From: CAMLHU01 sp049680185
GTDB taxonomy: Bacteria > Gemmatimonadota > Gemmatimonadetes > Gemmatimonadales > GWC2-71-9
Assembly (NCBI GenBank): GCA_049680185.1
Contig: JBAUHI010000056.1
Coordinates: forward strand, 1 to 47,464
DNA: 47,464 nucleotides
Direction of reading: 5' to 3'
The translations under genes were made by a program, and so were the position numbers. How positions within the stretch are numbered: the stretch's first letter is position 1; each line of letters begins with the position of its first letter. Under the pieces are notes generated by a model. That model saw nothing but the letters and a program-made list of their open reading frames with translations. It did not search any database and had not been told where the DNA came from. Positions 34,345 through 42,226 of this stretch are shown in pieces.

Positions 34345-34671
34345 GATCCCCCAGCGCTTCCACGCACTCCACCACATTCCTTCCACACCGATCCACTTCG
34401 AACACAGACCGTAACTGCTTGCCCTATAATGATTTGCCATACTGCCACTGGCGGGATGCGCCACACTGGCGATAGGGCCTCCGTGGACAAAACCCCGAAC
34501 TTGTTCCCTGGGAACACTTTGTGATGTGGATATTTTGAGCTGCTTGACCCGCCTTAGTGAAATCCCTATGTTGGCTTCCCTCCACCGACCAACCGGTCGG
34601 CCGCAGGTCCCGAATGATCAGCCGTGAAATTTCCGAGGAGCGATGCTCCTCCTCCAGCCCGTGGGGTAGCC
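34345..34671. other. Long leader region upstream of the sigma factor gene, with inverted repeats
   Basis: About 330 bp carry no gene. GCCCTAT (34421-34427) can pair with ATAGGGC (34472-34478), enclosing TGGCG (34449-34453) and CGCCA (34459-34463). A perfect 15-bp palindrome, TGTTCCCTGGGAACA, lies at 34502-34516, about 28 bp upstream of the -35 box. In the presumed 5' leader CCGACC/GGTCGG and GAGGAGC/GCTCCTC form two short hairpins before the start codon. These pairings are seen directly; any regulatory role is inference. Confidence 0.5.
34544..34572 (+). promoter_or_regulatory. Sigma70-type promoter of the sigma factor gene
   Basis: TTGACC (34544-34549), 17 bp and TATGTT (34567-34572) lie 100 bp before the chosen ATG. 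This is one of the better promoter matches in the window. Confidence 0.65.
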
Positions 34672-35565
34672 ATGGCCCGTGCCCGAGTGGTAAAGGCGCG
34701 TCCCTTTTCTCGTCCCGCTGCCACGGGGGCGTTCGATCAGTACTTGCTGGACATCCAGAAACTGCCAATGATCACCGACCAGGCCGAGGAGCGGCGGCTG
34801 GCCCGGCTGGCGTTGAATGGCGATGAGAAGGCCGCCGAGCGGCTGGTGACGGCCAACCTCCGGTTCGTGATCTCGTACGTCAAGAAGTATCAGGGGCATG
34901 GATTGGACTTGTCGGAGCTGGTGGCGATCGGCAACGAGGGCTTGCTCAAGGCGGTCCGCAAGTTCGACCCCGACCACGGCGTCAAGTTCATTTCCTACGC
35001 CGTGTGGTGGGTGCGCCAGGCAGTGCTCAAGGCGCTGGCGGAGCAGACCCGGAGCGTCCGGATCCCGCTCAACCAGAACAGCGCCCTGATCAAGATGTCC
35101 CGCGCCGAGAGCTTCCTGTCCCAGGAGCTCGGCCGTGAGCCGACCGATGGCGAGATCGCCCTGGCGCTCAACGATTCGGTGGAGAACATCCGCACCAGTC
35201 GCCGGATGACCTCGGCCGAACTGTCGCTCGATGCGCCGGTGGAACGGGGCGACAAGGGCGCCAGCACCTACGGCGAGCGGTTCGCCGGGCCGGGATCGAA
35301 CGAGATCGAGGAATCCACCGACGCGAGGCTGATGCGGGAATTCATCGATCGACTCTTCGATCGATACCTGACCCCGCGCGAGTGCAAGATCCTCTGCCTC
35401 TACTACGGATTGGAACAGGGCACCGAGGCGCTCACGCTGGAGAAGATCGGCGCCCTCTTGGGCGTCACTCGCGAGCGGATCCGCCAGATCCGGGAGCGCG
35501 CCTTCGACAAGCTGCGCCAGAGCCCCGACGTGCAGATCCTCAAGGGGAGCTGGGTGGCGGCGTAG
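34672..35565 (+). CDS. RNA polymerase sigma-70 factor, short RpoD/SigA type
   Basis: The 297-residue sigma factor contains region 1.2 (FDQYLLDIQKLPMITDQAEERRLARL), region 2 (LRFVISYVKKYQGHGLDLSELVAIGNEGLLKAVRKFDPDHGVKFISYAVWWVRQAV, with the -10 recognition helix), regions 3 (EPTDGEIALALN) and 4 (LEKIGALLGVTRERIRQIRERAFDKLR). Region 1.1 is absent. Short primary sigma factors of this size occur in Bacteroidetes; this one may be the housekeeping factor or a group 2 paralogue. ATG 34672 follows GGGG by 7 nt. A GTG 48 bp upstream would add 16 residues, but I prefer the ATG. Confidence 0.93.
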   Translation: MARARVVKARPFSRPAATGAFDQYLLDIQKLPMITDQAEERRLARLALNGDEKAAERLVTANLRFVISYVKKYQGHGLDLSELVAIGNEGLLKAVRKFDPDHGVKFISYAVWWVRQAVLKALAEQTRSVRIPLNQNSALIKMSRAESFLSQELGREPTDGEIALALNDSVENIRTSRRMTSAELSLDAPVERGDKGASTYGERFAGPGSNEIEESTDARLMREFIDRLFDRYLTPRECKILCLYYGLEQGTEALTLEKIGALLGVTRERIRQIRERAFDKLRQSPDVQILKGSWVAA

Positions 35566-35575
35566 GTGGACGAGC

Positions 35576-35794
35576 AGCTATCAGCAATCGGCTATCAGCT
35601 ATCGGCTATCAGCTATCGGGTATCAGATGCGAGCCTTCGATGATCGAGTCGGAGGCTTGTTCGTTGGGAGAGTTCAGCGCCTAGAGCTAGAAGCCAACCA
35701 GATCAGGCTAAGGGCTCGGCGATCACGAGCGCTAGGCTCCAGACTCTCGACTCTAAGCTCCAAGCTTGTAGCTGACAGCTGATAGCTGATAGCT
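35576..35794. repeat. Inverted pair of AGCTATC / GATAGCT heptamer arrays
   Basis: The left arm (35576-35624) has seven tandem 7-mers of AGCTATC type. The right arm (about 35764-35794) has GTAGCT, GACAGCT and two GATAGCT units, its reverse complement. About 140 bp lie between, and they contain further partial inverted repeats but no gene. The unit is the same as at 6499-6570. Confidence 0.88.
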
Positions 35795-35816
35795 GTCACC
35801 ACCAATACATTCCCTC

Positions 35817-37232
35817 ATGCCCTCCCCGCTCGCCACCGACCTTGCCCGCATCGTGGGGCACCGCTGGGTCCGTGAGCGGCGCGCCGAGCTGGCGACGTTC
35901 AATGGTGACGGACTACCCACCCACACATCGGAGCCCCGGCTGGTGGTCCTCCCCGGGACCCGGGGCGAGCTCATCGATATCATCCGGCTGCTGCATCGGG
36001 CCCGGATGCCGTTCGTCGCGCGTGGTGCGGGGACGGGGCTCTCCGGCGGTGCGCTCGCCGATGGGCAAGCGGTCCTGGTGACCCTCACCCGCCTCGACCG
36101 GATACTCCAGCTCGATCCTGGTACCCGCCGTGCCGTAGTGGAGCCCGGTGTCGTGAATGCGCGACTGTCAGATGCTGCGCGCCCCTTCGGGCTGCACTAC
36201 GCCCCGGATCCTTCGAGCCAGACCGCCTGCACCCTGGGTGGCAATGTGGCGGAGAACGCCGGGGGACCGCACTGCCTCAAGTACGGCGTCACCACCAACC
36301 ACGTGATGGCGCTCGAGGTGATCCTGCCTGACGGGACGTTGGCGCAAATGGGATCGCCACAGGGCGAATCATGGGGGCCCGACCTGGTGGGGCTCTTCGT
36401 GGGGAGTGAAGGGATGTTCGGGATCGCCTCGGCCGTGACCCTCCGGCTCATTCCGATCCCCGAGGCGATCCACACGTTGCTCGCGGACTTCGGCACTATT
36501 CGCGCCGCCGGCGAAGCGGTGAGCGCCATCATCGCCACCGGTGTCATTCCGGCGGCGCTGGAGATGATGGACCAGGCCTGCGTCCGTGCGGTGGAGGCGT
36601 CGATCTACGCCGCGGGGTATCCGACCGACGCCGCCGCGGTGCTGCTGGTCGAACTCGATGGGCGCCCCGAATCGGCGGCGGCGGAAGCGACCTCGGTCCG
36701 GGAGACCCTGACCGCGCACGGCGCCCGCTCGGTGCGCGAGGCGACCGATCCGGCCGAACGGGCCCGGCTCTGGCAGGGACGGAAGAAGGCGTTCGGCGCG
36801 ATGGGCAGGATCGCGCCTGATCTCGTGGTGCAGGACGCGGTGGTGCCTCGCTCCGCCTTGCCGGAGATCCTGGATGTCATCGCGGAGATAGGGCACCGGT
36901 ACGGTCTCTCCATCAGCAACGTGTTCCACGCCGGCGACGGTAACCTGCACCCCAACATCTCCTTCGATCGACGGGATGCCGCACTCGCCGAACGGGTCCA
37001 TCGGGCCAGTGGGGAGATCGTGGCCGCCTGCATCGCCGCCGGCGGGAGCATCACCGGGGAGCACGGCGTCGGCGTCGACAAGCGGGAGTACATGCCGCTG
37101 CTATTCTCCCCGACATCGCTGGCCGCGATGTGCGCGGTCCGGCGCGTGTTCGATCCGCTCGATGCCGCCAACCCCGGCAAGGTGGTGCCGATCCACGCCT
37201 GCCGTGAGTGGCGCGCGGGAGGGGTCGCGTGA
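35817..37232 (+). CDS. glcD: Glycolate oxidase FAD-binding subunit GlcD
   Basis: GlcD is the flavin subunit that oxidises glycolate (or D-lactate-type 2-hydroxyacids) to the oxoacid. The 471-residue protein has the PCMH FAD fold, with VARGAGTGLSGGAL, TACTLGGNVAENAGGPHCLKYGVTTNHV and GLFVGSEGMFGIASAVTL. The C-terminal substrate domain has VFHAGDGNLHPNISFD and GSITGEHGVGVDKREYM. The ATG follows TACATT by 5 nt, so a leaderless transcript is possible. Its stop overlaps glcE by 4 bp. Confidence 0.95.
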   Translation: MPSPLATDLARIVGHRWVRERRAELATFNGDGLPTHTSEPRLVVLPGTRGELIDIIRLLHRARMPFVARGAGTGLSGGALADGQAVLVTLTRLDRILQLDPGTRRAVVEPGVVNARLSDAARPFGLHYAPDPSSQTACTLGGNVAENAGGPHCLKYGVTTNHVMALEVILPDGTLAQMGSPQGESWGPDLVGLFVGSEGMFGIASAVTLRLIPIPEAIHTLLADFGTIRAAGEAVSAIIATGVIPAALEMMDQACVRAVEASIYAAGYPTDAAAVLLVELDGRPESAAAEATSVRETLTAHGARSVREATDPAERARLWQGRKKAFGAMGRIAPDLVVQDAVVPRSALPEILDVIAEIGHRYGLSISNVFHAGDGNLHPNISFDRRDAALAERVHRASGEIVAACIAAGGSITGEHGVGVDKREYMPLLFSPTSLAAMCAVRRVFDPLDAANPGKVVPIHACREWRAGGVA

Positions 37233-38443
37233 GCCTCGCCATCCTCGAGCGCCTGACCGCGATGTTGGGCCCCGCGTCGGTCGGCCGCGACCCCTCGGGA
37301 CTTCCCCGCGCGATGCCCGACAGCACCGACGGTGTCGCCCAGGTCCTCCGCCTGATCCACGAGGAGGGATGGAAGGTGCGACTCGAAGGGCGGGGATCGT
37401 GGTTGCAACCCGACGCCCCGGCGGACCTGGCACTCAGCTCGCGTGGGCTCGACCAGATAGTGAGCGTGAGTCCGGCGGACCTCGTGGCGACGGTGCAGGC
37501 CGGGGTCGCGTTCGACGAATTGCACCGGCGCCTCCTGGCCGCCGGGATGTGGTCGCCGCTCGATCCGCCCGGCCGCCCCGATCGGAGCGCCGGCTCGGTC
37601 GTGGCCACCGCCACCTCGGGGCCGCTCCGTGCCGGGGCGGGCCCGGTCCGTGACCACATCCTCGGCTGCACCTTCGTGACCGGCGACGGACAGGTGGTGG
37701 AGGCGGGAGGGCGGGTGGTGAAGAACGTGGCGGGGTACGACCTCACCAAACTCCAGGTCGGTGGGTTCGGCGGATTCGGGATGCTCACCACGCTCCATCT
37801 GCGGCTGCGCGCCCGTCCGGAACGCGACATCACGATCGTGGCACGTGGCGATCGTGACCGCCTGACCCGCGCCGGACGGGACGCTCTGGCGGCCGGAATC
37901 AGCGCCCAGTCGCTGGAACTCTGCGCGCCCGCCGTCGTCGCCGAACCCGAGTGGCAGCTCGCGGCGCGACTCACCGGCCCGGCAGCCGGGGTGGAGGCCG
38001 AGTCCACGGCGCTGCGCGCGGCCACCGAGCTCGAGTGGAGGGAACTCTCCGTCGAGCAGGGCCACGCGTTCTGGACCATGGCCGCTCGCGCCCCGCTCGG
38101 TGGGGCCGCCACACTCCGGCTCGGCGCCCTCCCCGATGGCCTGGATCAGACGCTCGATCTCCTCGGTGAAATGCTCGACGAAGGGCTCGTCACCGCAGGT
38201 GCCACGACCGGCCAGGTCCGCTGGAGCGGCGAGGCATCGACCTCTGATCTGCGGCGGGTCCGTGCAGTTGCGGCGACCCGCGAGGTCCCGCTGACGCTGG
38301 AGCGGGCGCCCTGGGCGCTGCGGCGGGAGGTCGGGCACTTCGGCGCGTATCGCGAAGGGGTGGGGCCCATCGTCGCGCGCCTGCAAGAGACGTTCGATCC
38401 GTCGCGCGCCTTCGTGGTGGCGTTGGAGGGACGCGATGGGTGA
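37229..38443 (+). CDS. glcE: Glycolate oxidase subunit GlcE (FAD-binding)
   Basis: The 404-residue FAD-linked subunit has a shorter PCMH domain: VRLEGRGSWLQPDAPADLALSSRGLDQIVSVSPADLVATVQAGVAFDELHRRL, RDHILGCTFVTGDGQVVEAGGRVVKNVAGYDLTKL and VGGFGGFGMLTTLHLRL. It forms the GlcDEF complex with its neighbours. GTG 37229 overlaps the glcD stop (GTGA). Its last codons overlap the glcF start by 8 bp. The length is somewhat above the usual ~350. Confidence 0.93.
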   Translation: MSLAILERLTAMLGPASVGRDPSGLPRAMPDSTDGVAQVLRLIHEEGWKVRLEGRGSWLQPDAPADLALSSRGLDQIVSVSPADLVATVQAGVAFDELHRRLLAAGMWSPLDPPGRPDRSAGSVVATATSGPLRAGAGPVRDHILGCTFVTGDGQVVEAGGRVVKNVAGYDLTKLQVGGFGGFGMLTTLHLRLRARPERDITIVARGDRDRLTRAGRDALAAGISAQSLELCAPAVVAEPEWQLAARLTGPAAGVEAESTALRAATELEWRELSVEQGHAFWTMAARAPLGGAATLRLGALPDGLDQTLDLLGEMLDEGLVTAGATTGQVRWSGEASTSDLRRVRAVAATREVPLTLERAPWALRREVGHFGAYREGVGPIVARLQETFDPSRAFVVALEGRDG

Positions 38444-39770
38444 GATAGAGGCTCGGTCGGACGGGTGGACGGAGGGTCGGAGGACCGGAACGACCGATAG
38501 ATCGACGGCCGGCCATTCGACCATCCGCCCATCCGACCATCCGTCCATCTCCCCCGCGCTCGACCCGTGCGTTCACTGCGGATTCTGCCTCCCCGCCTGC
38601 CCCACCTACCTGGCCACCGGCGATGAGAGCGACAGTCCCCGCGGCCGGATCGTCCTGATGCGGGCGTTGGCGCGGGGTGAACTCGCCCCCGATGACGCCG
38701 CCGTCATCGAGCATATCGATCATTGCCTCGGCTGCCGCGGCTGCGAGCCCGCGTGTCCATCGGGGGTCGAGTATGGTCGCGGACTCGAGTCCACCCGAGC
38801 GTGGCTGGCGGAGCAGAACGGCATCCGACCACTGGCGCAGATCACGCTTGCGGTCTTCGGGCATCGCTGGCTCTGGTGGCCGATCCTCACCGTGGCGCGC
38901 TGGGTCCGCGACTCGGGGCTGGCCCGCCTGGTCTCCGGCCCTGGGCGCGTCGGATTCGGCGCGGCGATGCTGGAGGCGAGTCGTGGCCTCGGTCCGGCGC
39001 CGGCACCAGGGTCCGATCCCCCACTAACCGACCATCCGCCTGACCGCCCCTCCGTCCAGATATTCACGGGCTGCGTGATGTCGACGCTCTTCGGACATGT
39101 GAACGACGCGACCAGCCGCGTCCTGGAGGCCAACGGGCATCGTTGCCAGCCGGTGAGCGGCCAGGTGTGCTGCGGCGCGCTGCACGCCCACGCCGGTGAC
39201 CTCCCCGGCGCCCGCCGCCTCGCCGACGTGAACGTCCGCGCCTTCGGGGGCTCCGCCGAGACCATCGTCGTCAACAGTGCCGGCTGCGGCGCGCTCCTCA
39301 AGGATTACGGCCACCTCCTGGGCACGTCGGAGGCGACACGCTTTGCAGCACGGGTGCGGGACATCTCCGAGGTGCTCGCGGCAGCGGGGCCTCGACCCGG
39401 GGCCGCCATCGAGGGGCGCGTGGCGTACGATGCACCGTGCCACCTGCAGCACGCCCAGCACGTCCACGATGAGGTGCTGACGTTGCTCGCGGCCGTGCCA
39501 ACGCTCAGCGTCACAGTGGCGCCAGGGTCGGACCGGTGCTGCGGCAGCGCCGGGATCTACTCGTTGCTCTCACCCGACATGTCGCGCGCGGTGCTGGAGG
39601 CCAAGGTCGGCGAATTGGACGGTGAGGCGCCGACGCTCGTCGCGACCGGCAACCCCGGCTGCCTGATGCAGATCGGCGCGGGGCTCGCGGTGGCGGGGAT
39701 CGACGCCCTGGCGGTCCATCCGGTGGAACTCCTCGATGCATCGTACCGGGCGGCCGGATTCTATCGTTAG
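38436..39770 (+). CDS. glcF: Glycolate oxidase iron-sulfur subunit GlcF
   Basis: The 444-residue protein carries two [4Fe-4S] ferredoxin motifs: C45-C48-C51-C55P and C97-C100-C103-C107P. Two CCG cysteine-rich domains follow (QVCCGALHAHAGD, DRCCGSAGIYSL). It passes electrons from the GlcD/GlcE flavins to the membrane chain. The first ~39 residues and about residues 197-208 are encoded by CATCCGAC-type repeat sequence and have no counterpart in the family. The conserved part starts near residue 40 (SPALDPCVHCGFC). The ATG overlaps glcE, and I see no better downstream ATG before the first cysteine. Confidence 0.92.
   Translation: MGEIEARSDGWTEGRRTGTTDRSTAGHSTIRPSDHPSISPALDPCVHCGFCLPACPTYLATGDESDSPRGRIVLMRALARGELAPDDAAVIEHIDHCLGCRGCEPACPSGVEYGRGLESTRAWLAEQNGIRPLAQITLAVFGHRWLWWPILTVARWVRDSGLARLVSGPGRVGFGAAMLEASRGLGPAPAPGSDPPLTDHPPDRPSVQIFTGCVMSTLFGHVNDATSRVLEANGHRCQPVSGQVCCGALHAHAGDLPGARRLADVNVRAFGGSAETIVVNSAGCGALLKDYGHLLGTSEATRFAARVRDISEVLAAAGPRPGAAIEGRVAYDAPCHLQHAQHVHDEVLTLLAAVPTLSVTVAPGSDRCCGSAGIYSLLSPDMSRAVLEAKVGELDGEAPTLVATGNPGCLMQIGAGLAVAGIDALAVHPVELLDASYRAAGFYR
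38442..38551. repeat. CATCCGAC-type repeat hairpin inside glcF 5' end
   Basis: The left arm (38442 to ~38487) has GGTCGGACGGGTGGACGG-type units. The right arm (~38508-38551) has CCATCCGCCCATCCGACC-type units, its imperfect reverse complement. The stem can be about 40 bp with a 20-bp loop. The array is in frame and encodes GlcF residues 3-39. Confidence 0.88.
39026..39058. repeat. Single CATCCGCC-type arm inside glcF
   Basis: CGACCATCCGCC, TGACCGCCCC and TCCGTCC units resemble the right arm at 38508-38551. They encode GlcF residues ~197-208 (LTDHPPDRPSVQ), a linker just before the conserved IFTGCVM. There is no opposing arm. Confidence 0.6.
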
Positions 39771-39780
39771 ATTCACTGGC

Positions 39781-40773
39781 ATGACCGAACCCGCACCGAC
39801 CGACGTTGAACCCACCATCGACCCCGCCCAGCTCGCGGCGCTGCAGGACCGTGCCGTGCTGGTGCCGATGGCCGCGGCGGTGATCGAACTGCGGGGCACC
39901 GGTGCGGTCGAATGTCTGCAGGGCCTCCTCACCAATGATGTGGCCAAGCCGGGGCCAGACACGATCGTCTACGGCGCGCTCCTTACGCCGAAGGGGATGA
40001 TCGTCTCCGACCTCTGGGCCGTCCGAGCAGGCGACGGCTTCACGTTGGTGGTGCCCGACACGGGCCACGCAGCGGTATTGGAGATCCTCCGCCGCACCCT
40101 CCCACCACGCCTGGCCCGAAGCACCGACCTGAGCGCCACCCACCGAGCGGTCATCCTCCTCGGTGCCGCGACGGACGCAGCGCTCGCAGGGTCGATCGCT
40201 CCGCTCGAACCTCCTGCCGCCGGGCGCGTGCTGCTGGCCGGGAACTGCCTGATCGGAAGCGCCGGGCCGAACGGACCCTTCCGATACCTCATCACCGGTC
40301 CCATCGACGATCTCGATGCGCTTACGACCGCAGTGCTCACCAACGGCGCCACGGCGGGCACTGCGATGCAGGCCACCGCCGCTCGCATCCTGTCCGGCTG
40401 GCCGGCCCACGGCCACGAGATCGACGACAAGACGCTTCCGCAGGAGGTCCGGTTCGACGAGATCGGCGGTGTCAGCTATACCAAGGGGTGCTACACCGGC
40501 CAGGAGACGGTGGCGCGGGTCCATTTCCGGGGCCACCCCAATCGCGAGCTCCGCGCGATCGTCTGGGATGGCAGCGAGCCGCTCCGCGACCGGTCGATCC
40601 AGCACCTGGGCCGCGAGGTCGGGACCGTCCGTTCGACCGTGGTGGTCGGGACTCGTCGGATCGGCCTGGCCCCGATCCGGCGAGAAGTACAGAACGACGA
40701 GATCGTCTCGGCGGGTGGCTCGCCGGCCAGGGTCACCGCACTGCCGCTCCCGGTGTCCGTTCTGGACCGGTGA
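39781..40773 (+). CDS. ygfZ: YgfZ/GcvT-like folate-binding protein
   Basis: The 330-residue protein belongs to the GcvT-related group that supports folate-dependent Fe-S cluster maintenance. The diagnostic motif is KGCYTGQE at about residue 236. The N-terminus has VIELRGTGAVECLQGLLTNDV and the C-terminus has the GTVRSTV beta barrel. The ATG follows TAGATT by 7 nt without a clear ribosome site, so transcription may start at the ATG. The location after glcF (an Fe-S protein) fits a cluster-maintenance job. Its stop overlaps the GTG of the epimerase gene. Confidence 0.92.
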   Translation: MTEPAPTDVEPTIDPAQLAALQDRAVLVPMAAAVIELRGTGAVECLQGLLTNDVAKPGPDTIVYGALLTPKGMIVSDLWAVRAGDGFTLVVPDTGHAAVLEILRRTLPPRLARSTDLSATHRAVILLGAATDAALAGSIAPLEPPAAGRVLLAGNCLIGSAGPNGPFRYLITGPIDDLDALTTAVLTNGATAGTAMQATAARILSGWPAHGHEIDDKTLPQEVRFDEIGGVSYTKGCYTGQETVARVHFRGHPNRELRAIVWDGSEPLRDRSIQHLGREVGTVRSTVVVGTRRIGLAPIRREVQNDEIVSAGGSPARVTALPLPVSVLDR

Positions 40774-41762
40774 TCTTCCTCACCGGAGGCACCGGCCTCC
40801 TCGGTCTCGCCATCCTCGAAGCATTCCGATCACACGACATCCAATGCACGGCACTGGTGCGGAGCTCCGCGGGCGCGCGCACGGTCGCGGCGACCGGCGC
40901 GACCCCGATGACCGGCTCGGTGGACGACCCCGCGGTCTGGCGATCGATCACCGCTGCAAGCGCGATCGTGCATTCCGCCGCGCTCCTCCGCTCCACCGAG
41001 GGGTGGGCGGCGTTCGAACGGATCAATGTGCGCGGGACCAGCCTGGCGGCGACGCGGGCAAGGGAGCTCGGGATCCCGATGGTGCACCTGTCGTCGGTGG
41101 CGGTCTACGGCGACGTATCCCGCCTGCCCGATCGATCGGTCTCCGAGGACCATGGGTGGTCCAGTTTGCCTCGGCAGAACCTGTACGCATGCTCCAAACG
41201 GGAGGCCGAGCTGGCAGTGTGGCGGGAGGTGGAGAGCGGGCTCGACGCCATCGTGCTTCGCCCCTGCCCGCTTTATGGCTCCGGGGACCGGCTCTTCATT
41301 CCGAGGCTGGCGGCGGCGGCTCGACGCGGCTGGATGCCGCTCGTGGGCAAGGGAGACCGCCCCGTGCCACTGGTACACGCCAAGAGTGTGGCACAGGCGG
41401 TGGTGACGGCGCTGACGGCAAGCCGCGCGTGGGGGAAGGCGTACAACGTCACCGACGATGGAGAGATCACCGCGCGGGAGATCGTGGCCGCGACCGAAGC
41501 GGGATCAGGTCGTCGGGTCCGAACATTCTCGGTGCCGATCGGAGCGGCATTCATGCTGGCGGGCGGGTTCGACATCGCATCGCACGTGCTGCCGGCGGGG
41601 CGGATGCCGGGCACGGCACGCACCGGGATCGGTTACTGGCGCGGGGGGGATCCGTTCGACAGCTCCGCGGCTGGACGGGCGCTGGGCTGGGCGCCGAGGG
41701 TGGACCACTCCGGAGCGCTGGCCAACGCCGTCGAGGAACAGATGGCTGCAGGGCCTGTATGA
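40770..41762 (+). CDS. NAD-dependent epimerase/dehydratase (extended SDR)
   Basis: The 330-residue protein has the Rossmann motif FLTGGTGLLG at the N-terminus, MVHLSSVAVYGD and the catalytic YACSK (YxxxK). LRPCPLYGSGDRLFIPRL and a C-terminal YNVTDDGEITAREI region follow, typical of nucleotide-sugar or 3beta-HSD-like SDRs. The substrate is unknown. GTG 40770 overlaps the ygfZ stop (GTGA). A strong terminator follows the stop within a few bases. Confidence 0.9.
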   Translation: MIFLTGGTGLLGLAILEAFRSHDIQCTALVRSSAGARTVAATGATPMTGSVDDPAVWRSITAASAIVHSAALLRSTEGWAAFERINVRGTSLAATRARELGIPMVHLSSVAVYGDVSRLPDRSVSEDHGWSSLPRQNLYACSKREAELAVWREVESGLDAIVLRPCPLYGSGDRLFIPRLAAAARRGWMPLVGKGDRPVPLVHAKSVAQAVVTALTASRAWGKAYNVTDDGEITAREIVAATEAGSGRRVRTFSVPIGAAFMLAGGFDIASHVLPAGRMPGTARTGIGYWRGGDPFDSSAAGRALGWAPRVDHSGALANAVEEQMAAGPV

Positions 41763-41797
41763 ACGAAGGCCCCGGGCTTCAAGTCCGGGGCCTTCGT
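41763..41797. terminator. Strong intrinsic terminator hairpin
   Basis: ACGAAGGCCCCGG and CCGGGGCCTTCGT form a perfect 13-bp stem around a 9-nt loop (GCTTCAAGT). It lies between the 3' ends of the epimerase and small lipoprotein genes and can serve both strands. Confidence 0.85.
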
Positions 41798-41821
41798 GAG
41801 ACACTGCCACTGGCGTAGGGC

Positions 41822-42046
41822 TTACTTCTTGGCCGGGGCCTTCGGGGCCGGGGTCGCCGCGGCAGGAGCCGTCGTCGGGGCCGGGGCCATCTTCATCCCG
41901 GTGTCGGCCATCTTCTTGCCGGTGTCGGCCGGCATCGCAGCGGCCGGAGCGGCCATCGCGGCGGAATCAGCGGCCGGCGCGGCCGGCTTCTTCTCGGCGC
42001 AGGCGGCAATGCCGACCAACGCCACGAGCAACAGGACCTTCTTCAT
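41822..42046 (-). CDS. Small Ala/Pro/Met-rich lipoprotein
   Basis: The 74-residue precursor has a clean lipoprotein signal: MKKVLLLVALVGIAAC with Cys16. The mature part is a disordered-looking AEKKPAAPAADSAAMAAPAAA tail with the repeat DTGKKMADTGMKM and a Lys-rich end. It is probably a small outer- or inner-membrane lipoprotein spacer; the function is unknown. The start is ATG 42046 (GAGGG upstream). Longer readings upstream have no signal sequence. It has its own promoter and is monocistronic. Confidence 0.85.
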   Translation of the reverse strand: MKKVLLLVALVGIAACAEKKPAAPAADSAAMAAPAAAMPADTGKKMADTGMKMAPAPTTAPAAATPAPKAPAKK

Positions 42047-42123
42047 GGGACCCTCTACGGTGTGTGAGTTGCCAGTGGATGTCTCGGGGAGCACGCCGTC
42101 ACTGTGCCGGCATCTGCGGGCAG

Positions 42124-42151
42124 AAAATACCGATTACCCTTAGACTGTCAA
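42124..42151 (-). promoter_or_regulatory. Near-consensus sigma70 promoter of the small lipoprotein gene
   Basis: On the minus strand TTGACA (42151-42146), a 16-bp spacer and TATTTT (42129-42124) lie about 78 bp before the ATG. The -35 is a perfect match and this is the best promoter in the window. A short lipoprotein with such a strong promoter is probably abundant (inference). Confidence 0.75.
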
Positions 42152-42226
42152 GGGTTTAGGCACTCCGGCCGTCCCGATGACCGATCCCGGGCCAGGCCGC
42201 GGGCCGCACCTCCATATGGATGTCCA

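Noticed and set aside
34425..34430. Perfect TATAAT upstream of the sigma factor gene as its promoter
   Set aside because: No -35 element is present at 16-18 bp upstream (ACACAG). The TTGACC/TATGTT pair at 34544-34572 is closer to the gene and better. A weak upstream promoter is not excluded.
35576..35794. Repeat arrays as a CRISPR array
   Set aside because: Units are 7 bp, contiguous and imperfect. There are no 25-40 bp unique spacers and no cas genes.
34438..41814. A 13-bp string (ACTGCCACTGGCG) shared by 34441 and 41803
   Set aside because: A match of 13 bases in 47 kb is expected by chance, and the surroundings differ.
42146..42151. TGTCAA on the plus strand as a promoter for the moxR-like gene
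   Set aside because: No suitable -10 follows at 16-18 bp on the plus strand. The element fits the minus-strand lipoprotein promoter much better.
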